64,000 nucleotides of DNA from Pelomonas sp041914785 (GCA_041914785.1 JAYSCT010000005.1:1-64000), one strand, 5' to 3'; positions 48,613 through 56,689 are shown, numbered from the stretch's first letter. Made by a program: numbers and translations. Notes: a model not told the origin generated them from the sequence alone.

Positions 48613-49815
48613 ATGATCAGCCTCCCCCGCGTCTCCACGCCCGCCGCTGCCGGTAGCGGCCCCCACCCGGCCGACGGTGCCAGCATCGTCGTGCAGCGCG
48701 GCGACAGCCTGCACCGCCTCGCCGCCGAGCATGGCGTGTCGACGCAGGCGCTGCTCGCGGCCAACCCGCAGCTGCGCAACCCCGACGTCATCTACCCTGG
48801 CATGCGGCTGCAGCTGCCCGACACCGGCCGCTACGTGGTCAAGCCCGGCGACACGCTGCACGCCATCGCGCGCGAGCTGGGCGTGTCCCAGCGCTCGCTG
48901 CAGGCGGCCAATCCGCAGCTGCGCAACCCCGACGTGCTGCACATCGGCGACACGCTGCGCCTGCCCGCACAGCGCGCTGCCGCCGCGCCGCAGCCGCCCG
49001 CGGCCGGCTTGGGGCTGCTGAGCCGCCTGGCCGAGTTCTGGACGCTGCTGCCGCAGCCCGCCCACCGCCGCGCGCCCGCTCCGGCGGCTGCGCCAGCGCC
49101 GCGTGCGGCCCCGGCCGCCCCCGCGGCGCCGCGCACCGCCGAGGCCGCGCCGGCCGGCGCCGGCTTTGAGGCCCACAACGCCCGCGACCGCCGCTGGCTG
49201 GCGCAGCGCGACACGCTGGTCGACGCGGCCCGCCGCGCCGATGTGGACCCTGGTGTCGTCGCGATGATTGCCAACTTCGAGTCCGGCTTCCGCACCGACG
49301 CGCGGCCGGTCGCGCGTGATGCCTCGCGCAACACCGTGCGCCAGTTCGACGGCACGATGGCGCTCAGCACCGCCCACGGCCTGGGCCAGTTCACCGACGG
49401 CACCTGGCGCCAGATGCTGCGCACGCACGGCGCCGAACACGGCATTGCCGACGCCGCCACGCTCACCACGGCCGAGGCCAACGCGCACCGCAACGACGCC
49501 GGCCTGCAGGCCGCCATGCTGGCCGAGTTCACGCATGACAACGTCGCCACCGGCCGGCGCCTGGGCGGCGCCGACGACGTCGCCAACGTCTACGCGCTGC
49601 ACAATCTCGGCGGTGGCGACGGCGCAACCTTCCTGCGCGCGCTGGCCGCCGACCCCACCACCCGCGTCGACGACGTGCTCTCCAACGCCGTCATCCGCAA
49701 CAACAGCTCTCTTTATGGCGATGGCAGCATCACGGTCCAGGCCGCTTACGAACGCATGGGTGACGCCATGCGCGCTGGTCAGCGCTACGCAGACGATGCG
49801 CGGCAGCCGCGCTAA
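48613..49815 (+). CDS. Double-LysM muralytic protein, candidate T3SS-secreted enzyme
   Basis: A 400-residue protein with two LysM peptidoglycan-binding modules (residues ~25-69 and 73-117), an Ala/Pro-rich linker, and a C-terminal lysozyme-like domain with the likely catalytic glutamate E223 in MIANFESGFRTDA and a transglycosylase-type HGLGQFTDGTWRQML. It has no Sec signal; it begins MISLPRVSTPAAAGSG. A muralytic enzyme without a signal next to sctT and behind a cargo-type promoter may be exported through the T3SS, either to remodel the wall or as an effector. Its 3' end overlaps the next gene by 20 bases. Confidence 0.75.
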   Translation: MISLPRVSTPAAAGSGPHPADGASIVVQRGDSLHRLAAEHGVSTQALLAANPQLRNPDVIYPGMRLQLPDTGRYVVKPGDTLHAIARELGVSQRSLQAANPQLRNPDVLHIGDTLRLPAQRAAAAPQPPAAGLGLLSRLAEFWTLLPQPAHRRAPAPAAAPAPRAAPAAPAAPRTAEAAPAGAGFEAHNARDRRWLAQRDTLVDAARRADVDPGVVAMIANFESGFRTDARPVARDASRNTVRQFDGTMALSTAHGLGQFTDGTWRQMLRTHGAEHGIADAATLTTAEANAHRNDAGLQAAMLAEFTHDNVATGRRLGGADDVANVYALHNLGGGDGATFLRALAADPTTRVDDVLSNAVIRNNSSLYGDGSITVQAAYERMGDAMRAGQRYADDARQPR

Positions 49816-50197
49816 CGCCCTGCTGGCACTGGGCCTGCTGCTGGCGGCCGCCATGCCGGCCCAGGCGCAGTACGCACGGGCGCAGGCCACCTACCGCTCC
49901 AGCGAGCTGGAGGTGCGCGTGGTGGTGCTGGACGTGGCGGGCGGCGACGCCGCCGCCAGCGCCACCGTCACGCAGGGCGCCTGTTCCGCCAGCGTCGCGG
50001 GGCAGGGGCAGCTGCGCAAGCGCACGCTGGTGCTCACCCCGCACGTGAAGCAGCCCGGCAGCGAGAGCTGCCGCGTGGTGCTGAGCTTCGACGACCGCTG
50101 GACCCGCGTCACCGCGCGCAGCGAGGGCGACTGCAGCGGCTACGGCGGCGCTGCCTGCGAATGGGCCGGGCAGGGCGCCGCCCGCACCGCCGACTGA
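49796..50197 (+). CDS. Small exported four-cysteine protein
   Basis: A 133-residue exported protein: signal peptide MRGSRANALLALGLLLAAAMPAQAQ, then a beta-rich domain with four cysteines (QGACSAS, SESCRVVL, EGDCSGYGGAACEW) likely forming two disulphides. It overlaps the muralytic gene by 20 bases, so it is made with it. Size, export and disulphides are like periplasmic lysozyme inhibitors, which would fit protection from the adjacent enzyme, but no inhibitor signature is certain. Confidence 0.65.
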   Translation: MRGSRANALLALGLLLAAAMPAQAQYARAQATYRSSELEVRVVVLDVAGGDAAASATVTQGACSASVAGQGQLRKRTLVLTPHVKQPGSESCRVVLSFDDRWTRVTARSEGDCSGYGGAACEWAGQGAARTAD

Positions 50198-50202
50198 CGA
50201 AT

Positions 50203-50246
50203 TAGGGGCAGCCGCAGTCGCCAGCGCGGCCCGGGATCCCTAAGCT
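50203..50246 (+). promoter_or_regulatory. Proposed T3SS-cargo promoter, half-site copy 4
   Basis: TAGGGGCAGCCGCAG (50203-50217) matches the right arm of the other elements; GAATTAGGGGCAGCCGCAG here and GAATTAGGAGCAGCCGCAG on the minus strand at 29.6 kb differ at one base. No good left arm is found at the expected place. TAAGCT (50241-50246), 24 bases downstream, is a weak -10. The next start codon is at 50277. Confidence 0.5.
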
Positions 50247-50276
50247 GAACGCACTTCCACCCACTTCTCGACGGCC

Positions 50277-50498
50277 ATGATCGGCGCGCCCCTGCCACCC
50301 ACCGCCTCGCTGTTCTCCGCAGCGCCCCTGCGTCCGCTGGGTGCGCCCGCCGCGCCGGCGCGCACCGGCGAGCCGGCCTGGCTGGACGGCCTCGGCGCCG
50401 CCGGGGGCGCCACGCTGCGTGCCGACGTGGCGCTGGACGCCCAGCGGCTGACCGTGCAGCAGCACGCCGAACGCGTGCTCGCCGCCCTCGTTGCCTGA
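50277..50498 (+). CDS. Small T3SS-associated protein
   Basis: A 73-residue Ala/Pro-rich protein I do not recognise (ASLFSAAPLRPLGAPAAPARTG then ADVALDAQRLTVQQHAERVLAAL). It follows the half-site promoter by 60 bases, the same spacing as in the other candidate cargo genes, and overlaps the next frame by 8 bases. Because the next frame begins with a TTG and continues smoothly in helical sequence, the two could be one gene read across a frameshift. Confidence 0.5.
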   Translation: MIGAPLPPTASLFSAAPLRPLGAPAAPARTGEPAWLDGLGAAGGATLRADVALDAQRLTVQQHAERVLAALVA

Positions 50499-51348
50499 GC
50501 TGCAGGCCCAGCCGCGTTGGGCCGACGCGGCGCAGGCGCTCATCAGCGGCTGCGTCGACCTCGGGCCGCGCCAGGACGGCGCCGTCGCGCTGATGGAAAC
50601 CGTCTGCCTGGGCCTGGGCGACCAGCTCTACCCGGCCTTCCTGCGCGTGCTGGCCGAGGTGAACCAGCGCGGCGAGTACGCCGCCCGTGCGGCGGTGGCG
50701 CAGACGCTGATGCAGGCCCTCAGCCAGGGCCGCCTGCCCAGCGGCTCGCGCGCGGCCTGGGGTGCGCACCAGCCCGGCGCCCAGCGCCGCAGCCTCGGCC
50801 CCATCGAATACCTGTGCCTGGCCGCCTGGCCACAGCAGCGCGGCCCGGCCGAGCTGCGGCCCGAGCAGTTCCAGACGCTGGCCAGCGCCGTGCTGGAGCT
50901 GATGGATTGCGACGCCGACGCGCGCCGGCTCTACGCCGACCACCTCGGTGCCGTGGCCGACGACCCGTTGGACGGCACCATGCCCCGCGAGGTGCGCGCC
51001 GCGCTGCGCGCGCTGGCGCAACGCTGGCGCAGCCACCCGGACGCCAGCCAGGCCTGCGCGGCGTTCACCGACGCGATGCGCGCGCGCGCTGATCCACCGG
51101 TCGCGTCGGTCGCGGGCACAGGTTCGGCGTGGCGGCACAGCCAGGAGACGTACGACGTCTTGCCCCCGGGGCCGGCCGTAGCGCTGCTTCCGGAACGTCA
51201 GCCCCACGCTGCCCGCCCAGGCGGCATCGATCTCAACCTGCATTTCGTCGTCGACCGCGCAGGCCGGGTCGGGCAGCGACTTGCTGGCCTGGGCGACGCA
51301 CATGCTGGGCACGCGCGCGAGGATGACGTTGTCGGCGCGGGAGGATGA
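50491..51348 (+). CDS. T3SS-associated hypothetical protein
   Basis: A 285-residue frame, starting at a TTG inside the previous gene. Residues ~1-205 look like a real helical protein (ALISGCVDLGPRQDGAVALMETVCLGLGDQLYPAFLRVLAEVNQRGEYAARAAVAQTLMQAL; YLCLAAWPQQRGPAEL). After about 51,115 the quality of this frame drops and the opposite strand reads more naturally, so the true end is doubtful. Placement at the T3SS edge would suit a gatekeeper or chaperone, but no SctW/TyeA signature is visible. Confidence 0.5.
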   Translation: MPELQAQPRWADAAQALISGCVDLGPRQDGAVALMETVCLGLGDQLYPAFLRVLAEVNQRGEYAARAAVAQTLMQALSQGRLPSGSRAAWGAHQPGAQRRSLGPIEYLCLAAWPQQRGPAELRPEQFQTLASAVLELMDCDADARRLYADHLGAVADDPLDGTMPREVRAALRALAQRWRSHPDASQACAAFTDAMRARADPPVASVAGTGSAWRHSQETYDVLPPGPAVALLPERQPHAARPGGIDLNLHFVVDRAGRVGQRLAGLGDAHAGHAREDDVVGAGG

Positions 51349-51541
51349 CGGCGCCAGGGCGGGTTCGAAGGCTTCGGTCATCACGTCATGCTGCCGCAGC
51401 CAGCGGCACCGTGAACGGGTGGGTCGGCACGGGCTCGGCACCGCTCCTCGGCGGGGGAAGAAGGGGCGTGCGTTCGGCGCGATTCAGGCTGGTGCGTGTG
51501 ACAAGGCGTCTGCCGAAGCAACTCGGCGCGAGGGCTTAGCC

Positions 51542-52399
51542 TTAGCTGCTGCCCCCTCCGCGGAGTCGTTGTTCTATCTGGCGAAGCGTGTCCCTAATTT
51601 CCCGCTCTTTCAGTTCCGGATCGACGTCTTGGATGTACTCGATTGCTGAGAAGTCGTCGCCGCGGCGTCGATTCTGAGGCGGCTCAAGTGCTTCAATGAG
51701 CAATGCTTCCAGGGTTGAGACCATTGTTGGCAACGAAGCTCTCAGCGGTCGTTCGCGCAAATCGCCTCCATCGGTTACATCCAGCAAGCCGAACCAGGAA
51801 AAGCGATTCCATCTGCTGCCTAGACGGTCAACAGTGTGTTCGTGAAGTCGACGACCAAGAGGCCTGTCTATAGACCGGCCTACGTAAACGACCGTGTGGT
51901 GGTCATAAAGGATGTAGATGCCACGCTGCTTTCCGAAGTCGACGGGCTTCGCAAGTGCCTGCTGCTTGCCGAACATCTTCGGATCGTTGCGCCACACAAC
52001 GAGGTTACGGTCCCAGTACATGCCAAACGAGCGAACGATGGCAGCCGCTTCGTCCGCTTCGTCAGCCTCTAAAGCGGGTATGTCGACTGCAGCAGCTTGG
52101 CCATCTTGTGCTGGAGCAGTTACGACGGAGGGTTGAGTGCCACGATGACGTGGTGGCATCGCGGAGAGACCTGATGCTCGAAGAGCAAAGGTGCCCTTCG
52201 CCACGCGGATGAATGGAGACGCCGGGCCCTCGTGTTTGATCGACGAAGAGATCTGGGCATTGACCGTGTCAGCGGGCGTCGCGCCCGCAGTCCGGTAATA
52301 GCCTTGAGAGAGGATGCGATCCGAAATCTCAGAGTAGTGGAGCGCTTCGCCGGATTCGGTCAGAACCAGGACGATTGCTTCTCGCCATGTCATCTGCAT
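51542..52399 (-). CDS. HARE-HTH plus GIY-YIG nuclease-like protein
   Basis: A 285-residue two-domain protein. Residues 1-72 are a HARE-HTH (HB1/ASXL/restriction-endonuclease HTH): MTWREAIVLVLTESGEALHYSEISDRILSQGYYRTAGATPADTVNAQISSSI and the ending FIRVAKGTFAL. Residues ~165-255 are a GIY-YIG nuclease domain: RGIYILYDHHTVVYVGRSIDRPLGRRLHEH, with the family Tyr, Gly and Arg, and a catalytic glutamate candidate in STLEALLIEAL. HARE domains read DNA or chromatin state in restriction systems, so this may be a modified-DNA or phage-directed nuclease. GC content is well below the T3SS genes, suggesting transfer. Confidence 0.8.
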   Translation of the reverse strand: MQMTWREAIVLVLTESGEALHYSEISDRILSQGYYRTAGATPADTVNAQISSSIKHEGPASPFIRVAKGTFALRASGLSAMPPRHRGTQPSVVTAPAQDGQAAAVDIPALEADEADEAAAIVRSFGMYWDRNLVVWRNDPKMFGKQQALAKPVDFGKQRGIYILYDHHTVVYVGRSIDRPLGRRLHEHTVDRLGSRWNRFSWFGLLDVTDGGDLRERPLRASLPTMVSTLEALLIEALEPPQNRRRGDDFSAIEYIQDVDPELKEREIRDTLRQIEQRLRGGGSS

Positions 52400-52665
52400 A
52401 CAAAGTCTTTCTGAGGTTCACCGGGCAAAACGGTCGCTGAAATTCCGATGAAAGCCAGCGCGTCGTTAGAGACGCTGTGGTGATATCAGCCCGTGCGCGG
52501 CCGGGATGATGCCAGCGACGGTTCCGTGACCTCAGTGAAATGCGACCAACAAGGCGGCGTGAACGGCCGCCGAGCGCGCCAATGCCATCGGGCAGTTCGC
52601 GCAAGTGGGTGACCACGGCGGAGCCTCTGCCGTCTCGAGCACGGTTGCGCATGATGGCGTGATCG

Positions 52666-53346
52666 TCAATCAGGTCGCGGCGGCTCATCGGCAGGCGGCA
52701 TCCAGGTGAGGGCGACGATGCTCGCCTGGCCCGCGCTGTCTTCCACGTGCAGGCTGGCGCCGATGGCCAGCGCGCGCTCGCGCATGCCCACCGGCCTCGG
52801 CGCCTGCGCCGCGGGGGCGCCGCCTTCACCGGTGACCTGCAGTTCCAGCAAGCCGTCGTCGCCGTCCAGGTTGACGTGGACGGTCGCGCAGCCCTCGCCG
52901 TGCAGCGCGCGCTGCAGCGCCTCACGGACGATCATGAAGGCGGCGTATTCCACGTCGGCCGGCCAGCGCTGCAGCTGTGCGGTGCCCGCCACCCGGAGTG
53001 CCACGCGTGGTTCGCCGCTGGCGCCCTGTTGCTGGCGGATCTCGTTGTCCAGCGCGGCGGCCAGGCCCAGCTCGTCCAGCAGCGGCGGGCTCAGCTCGGC
53101 GAGCATGGCGCGCACCTGCCGGTTGGCCAGCACGACGAGGTGGGTGATGCGTGCCTCCATGTCGCCCTGCGCCGGTATGGCGGCCCCGCGGTAGGCCTCC
53201 CAGTGCAGGCGCAGCGCGGCCAGCGTCTGGCCCAGCTCGTCGTGCAGCGTGTGGGCCAGGCGGCGGCTGGTCTGGCGCTCCTGTTCAAGCAGGCGGCGGC
53301 TGAGCCGGGCCAGCTCGTCGGGCGTGGGGCCGGCCGGCACGTTCAT
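52666..53346 (-). CDS. NarL-type histidine kinase-like protein with degenerate ATPase
   Basis: A 226-residue cytoplasmic protein: HisKA_3 dimerisation/phosphoacceptor domain with the histidine in RLAHTLHDELGQTLAALRLH, followed by a HATPase_c-like domain. In the usual N-box (REALxNxxxHA) the asparagine is lost (REALQRALHGEGC) and the DxGxG box is LQVTGEGGAPA without the aspartate; only the GMRERA element is kept. It has no sensor domain and no adjacent regulator. It may be an inactive kinase that modulates another one, or a decaying gene. Confidence 0.75.
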   Translation of the reverse strand: MNVPAGPTPDELARLSRRLLEQERQTSRRLAHTLHDELGQTLAALRLHWEAYRGAAIPAQGDMEARITHLVVLANRQVRAMLAELSPPLLDELGLAAALDNEIRQQQGASGEPRVALRVAGTAQLQRWPADVEYAAFMIVREALQRALHGEGCATVHVNLDGDDGLLELQVTGEGGAPAAQAPRPVGMRERALAIGASLHVEDSAGQASIVALTWMPPADEPPRPD

Positions 53347-53582
53347 GCGGCGCGCCGCACTCCGAGGTGGCGGCGCACCCACCCGGGCGCCGGGCGCTGC
53401 TGCCGGAGGATGGGACCGTGGTCGCGCATGGCTAGTCTCCTGTCGTGGCCAGTCTCCGACTGTCCACGTTTCCACGCGGCCCTGCCACGCATCCCGTGTA
53501 GGGGATTCTTGTCAGTCGCCCGGGTGGCGGCCGGAAACGCCCGCCCGCCGCGTGCGCCGGCGGGGCAGGCGGTGCGCGGCGG

Positions 53583-54347
53583 TCAGTGCGTCGCGGCGGC
53601 GGCTTCGCGCTCGGCGGCGTCCTGGGCGCGGCGGTCGTCCAGCCGCAGCGCCAGGCGCTGCACCTGCTGCACCGACAGCAGGTGGGCGTAGATCCAGCCC
53701 AGCCAGCCGCGGGCCGCCAGGTCCTGCAGCGTGGCGCCGTCCAGCGCGCGCAGCTTGGCCTCGTTGACGGTCTTGAACCCGCGCAGCGTGCTCTTCTGGC
53801 CGTCCAGCGTGTACTCGATGACGCCGTCCTGCAGCAGCTCCAGCGCGGCCAGGTGGTTGGCGAACTCGCGGCTGGCCGTCATCTCCTGGCGGAAGCTGAG
53901 CAGGAAGCGCTTGATCTCCTCCAACCATGGCGTCTCGCGGCCTTCGGCATCGAACAGCGCCTCGCCCCTGTCGGCGTTCAGCCCGGGGCAGGCGCGGTCC
54001 AGGCAGACGGTGAAGTTGACGTCGCCCTCGGCCTCGGCCAGCACGAAGGGGTAGCGGCGGAAGAACGCCGGCAGGTAGGCGCCGCGCGCCCAGCCGCCGT
54101 CGGGCTGCACGAACAGGTTCTCGTGGTCGCGCAGGCCCACGAGAGCCGCCAGGCTGTGGCCGTCTGCCGCGGCGACGAACACGCAGGGGAAGTCCAGCGC
54201 CGCCAGCGGCAGCTCGCTGCCGGCGATCAGCACCGAGTTGGTCCCGCGCGCGAACGCGAAGGGCTGGGCCGGTGGCGCCAGCTTCAGCGTGCGGTGCTGG
54301 TCGCGGTTCAGGGCCACGAGGTCGTCGTAGATCAGCAAGGTCTTCAT
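53583..54347 (-). CDS. SapC family protein
   Basis: A 254-residue SapC-like protein. Diagnostic segments: LVALNRDQHRTLKLAPPAQPFAFARGTNSVLIAGSELPLAALDFPCVFV near the start, FRRYPFVLAEAEGD, then LNADRGEALFDAEGRETPWLEEIKRFLLSFRQEM and GVIEYTLDGQKSTLRGFKTVNEAKLRALDGATLQDLAARGWLGWIYAHLLS. SapC proteins are named after the Campylobacter S-layer secretion locus but their biochemical role is unclear; in many Proteobacteria they lie beside TonB-receptor and tryptophan-halogenase genes, which are absent here. Confidence 0.88.
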   Translation of the reverse strand: MKTLLIYDDLVALNRDQHRTLKLAPPAQPFAFARGTNSVLIAGSELPLAALDFPCVFVAAADGHSLAALVGLRDHENLFVQPDGGWARGAYLPAFFRRYPFVLAEAEGDVNFTVCLDRACPGLNADRGEALFDAEGRETPWLEEIKRFLLSFRQEMTASREFANHLAALELLQDGVIEYTLDGQKSTLRGFKTVNEAKLRALDGATLQDLAARGWLGWIYAHLLSVQQVQRLALRLDDRRAQDAAEREAAAATH

Positions 54348-54595
54348 GGGGCGGCTCGCTTGTGGGGGAACCGGGATTCTGCTGAAACGCCGCCGCGGCG
54401 CGGCGCCGCTGTCCCCCGTTCGTGGGAGAGGCCCGGCGCCGGGGAGCCCTCGATGTAGGCCGCGGCCGACCGCTGCCGGCCGCCATGTCGGACGGCGCGT
54501 GTCTTTGTCCGATGGGCGTCACCGCCGCAGGCCGACAACCGCCGCGGCGGCGGCCGCCCATCATTCATTCACCCACCGCCGACCCTCATGCCGCC

Positions 54596-55108
54596 ATGAC
54601 CTCCCGCCCGCTCACCGCCGCGCTGATCTGCCTGGCCACCGCCGGAGCGGCCCAGGCGCAGAACGTCTCCATCACGGGCGCCACGACGGGCGCCGCCCTG
54701 GCCGGGCAGTCGGCGTCGCTGATGGCGTCGGCCGCGCCCGACCCGGAGCTGAACTGGCGCGATCCCCAGTGGCTGGCCCGCCAGCGCGAACGCTCACGCT
54801 GGCGCTACCATGTCGGCCTGGAGCAGCAGCAGCGCTCGCCCGTGCAGCTGGGCCCGCAGGCAGCCGTGCGCGAGGCGCTGTGGGCCGGCGTCAGCGTCAA
54901 CCTGACGCAGCGCCTGAGCGGCGGCGTGGAGGCGCCCGTCTGGCAGCGCGACACCGGCTGGGCATCGCGCATGGCTTTCGAGCGCTCCCGCACCCAGGGC
55001 GTCGCCGGCTTGCGCGGCGCGTTCAGCTACCAGCTGGGTCCGCAGAGCCGCCTGATGCTCAAGCCCCAGGCCCGCCGCGTGACGCTGACGTACGCGGCCA
55101 CCTGGTGA
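54596..55108 (+). CDS. Small exported hypothetical protein
   Basis: A 170-residue exported protein with signal peptide MTSRPLTAALICLATAGAAQAQ. The mature part is basic and rich in Gln and Arg (WLARQRERSRWRYHVGLEQQQRSPVQLGP) and later has alternating strand-like segments (GAFSYQLGPQSRLMLKPQARRVTLTYAATW) ending in an aromatic residue, as in small outer-membrane beta proteins. No family is recognised. A bidirectional terminator separates it from the PEP-CTERM gene. Confidence 0.65.
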   Translation: MTSRPLTAALICLATAGAAQAQNVSITGATTGAALAGQSASLMASAAPDPELNWRDPQWLARQRERSRWRYHVGLEQQQRSPVQLGPQAAVREALWAGVSVNLTQRLSGGVEAPVWQRDTGWASRMAFERSRTQGVAGLRGAFSYQLGPQSRLMLKPQARRVTLTYAATW

Positions 55109-55131
55109 AGGCAGGGCCGGGCGCCATGACA

Positions 55132-55156
55132 AAGGCCCGGGGGACACCCGGGCCTT
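55132..55156. terminator. Bidirectional terminator
   Basis: AAGGCCCGGG (55132-55141), loop GGACA, CCCGGGCCTT (55147-55156), a perfect 10-bp stem with A/T ends. It lies between the convergent 54596-55108 and 55186-56037 genes and can serve both. Confidence 0.85.
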
Positions 55157-55185
55157 GAAAACGGAGGGGCCGTGCGGCCCGGCCT

Positions 55186-56037
55186 TCAGCGGCGCTGGTT
55201 GCGCAGCCGCAGCACGACGAACAGCAGGCCGGCGGCCAGCAGCGCGTAGGTCTCGGGCTCCGGCACCGGGGCCAGCAGCTCGGCGCCGACGAGGGTGCGC
55301 GTCACGTTCGGGGGCAGGTCCGTCGTCTGCGTGTAGAAGCCGTACAGGCTGGACGTCACGTTGACGTTGAACCCGCCCAGGTCGACGTTGGGGCCGGCCA
55401 GCACGGCCACCTCGAAGGTCTTGGGCGCGCCCGCGTCCAGGCCCAGCGACCAGTAGGCGCTGCTGCTGAAGCTGTTGGTGCCCGTGCCGGTGCTGGTGTT
55501 GGCGCCCAGCAGCGTCCAGGCGGCGTTGTCGCCGGCCAGTCGCACATAGAACGACGGCAGCGCGGGGACGCTGCTGCCGAACGGCGACGTCTGTGCCGTG
55601 TAGCTGCCGAAGCTGAAGAAGCTCAGCTGCGCGTTGATGGCCTGCGTGGCATTCAGCGTCGCGCTGAAGGTCACGAACTCGTTGCCGGCGGTGTTGCCGG
55701 CCACGTTCTGCGCCCACGAGAAGGCGTCGAGCGAGCCCAGCGTGTCGGTGCGCTTGGTGTTGACCGTGGTCACTTCGTACACGTAGGCCTGGCCGGCGCT
55801 GGTGGCCGTGGGCGCGGTGACGACGTCCTTCTCGGTCGTGGTGCTGGTGGTGGACGCGTAGGTGCTGTTCGTGACGAGGGTGGTCGTCGCGGCCGACGTG
55901 GTGGCCGGGCCGGCCGGCGTCACGCCGTTGAAAGCGGGCGTGCCCGGCGTGACGGTGACGACCGCGGCAGCGGCGCCGGTGGCGGCCAGCAGCGCGGCGG
56001 TGGCCAGGGCCGACGTCAGGATGGTGTGAATTCGCAT
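55186..56037 (-). CDS. PEP-CTERM sorting-domain protein (large)
   Basis: A 283-residue exported protein: signal peptide (TILTSALATAALLAATGAAAA), a Thr/Ser-rich beta domain with FTVVD-like strands and no catalytic motif, and a C-terminal PEP-CTERM signal: VPEPETYALLAAGLLFVVLRLRNQRR (Pro-Glu-Pro, hydrophobic helix, Arg cluster). PEP-CTERM proteins are processed by exosortase and placed on the cell surface with exopolysaccharide. No exosortase is in this window. The Thr/Ser richness suggests heavy glycosylation. Confidence 0.85.
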   Translation of the reverse strand: MRIHTILTSALATAALLAATGAAAAVVTVTPGTPAFNGVTPAGPATTSAATTTLVTNSTYASTTSTTTEKDVVTAPTATSAGQAYVYEVTTVNTKRTDTLGSLDAFSWAQNVAGNTAGNEFVTFSATLNATQAINAQLSFFSFGSYTAQTSPFGSSVPALPSFYVRLAGDNAAWTLLGANTSTGTGTNSFSSSAYWSLGLDAGAPKTFEVAVLAGPNVDLGGFNVNVTSSLYGFYTQTTDLPPNVTRTLVGAELLAPVPEPETYALLAAGLLFVVLRLRNQRR

Positions 56038-56166
56038 GGGGTCCCCCCTAAAAACACTGTTGATCTTGTGAGCGCAGCAGGATAAAGCGGTTGGGTGCCA
56101 ATTTCGTCACGCGGCCCCCTTCAGGTCGGGGGTTTCTACCAGGGTGCGAGGCTTGGGCGCGACGGT

Positions 56167-56442
56167 TCAACGGCGTTGGGCCCGTGTGCGCAGGCCCACG
56201 AACAGCAGGCCGGCGACGAGCAGCGCAGAGGTTTCGGGCTCGGGGGCCGGGGAGGGGCGGCGGGCGTCGGCCGTGATCTGGAGCGCCGCGGGCGCGCGGG
56301 CGGTTGCGGCGCCGGCCGCCGACTCGCTGCTGAACGTGGCGCCGCCCGGTGCCACGGTGAGCACGGCGGCTGAGGCCGGGGCGCTGATCGACAGCGCCAT
56401 CGTGGCCAGCAGGGACAGGGCGGCAAGGGTCTTGGCAGGCAT
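56167..56442 (-). CDS. PEP-CTERM sorting-domain protein (mini)
   Basis: A 91-residue exported protein made of little more than two targeting signals: a signal peptide (MPAKTLAALSLLATMALSISAPASAA) and a PEP-CTERM tail (PEPETSALLVAGLLFVGLRTRAQRR) with 40 residues of Ala/Ser/Gly-rich linker. The tail is nearly the same as that of the 55186 protein, so it probably arose by duplication of that gene's ends. It may be a surface peptide or a gene that lost its central domain. GGAG is found before the ATG. Confidence 0.75.
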   Translation of the reverse strand: MPAKTLAALSLLATMALSISAPASAAVLTVAPGGATFSSESAAGAATARAPAALQITADARRPSPAPEPETSALLVAGLLFVGLRTRAQRR

Positions 56443-56657
56443 GGAGGTTCTCCTTCCGGTGAACGCCGAGGCGCGATGCCGGGGATCAAGCTGCTTCCGT
56501 GCCAGGCGCCGGGGAACACCCCGTGAACGGGTGGCCGGCCCGGGCGGCGCCCCGCCCGCGGCGCGTTGACACGCAGCGGGCCGGGGCCGCTCCCACCCGT
56601 ACCGCCCCGGCATGGGGCGCTCGAAGGGCGCGGGTGGTGCGGCATGCGCCGCCCAGC

Positions 56658-56689
56658 AAAAAGGCCCGCGACGCACAGCGCCGCGGGCC
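56658..56689 (-). terminator. Rho-independent terminator (minus strand)
   Basis: Read on the minus strand, GGCCCGCG pairs with CGCGGGCC around a 11-base loop and is followed by TTTTT (56662-56658). It would stop transcripts leaving the recombinase-helicase operon before the PEP-CTERM gene. Confidence 0.8.

Noticed and set aside
30000..51400. HrpL-type (GGAACC-N15/16-CCAC) or PIP/hrpII-type (TTCG-N16-TTCG) boxes
   Set aside because: I looked in the intergenic gaps and found no convincing pair; the inverted-repeat element is the only consistent signal.
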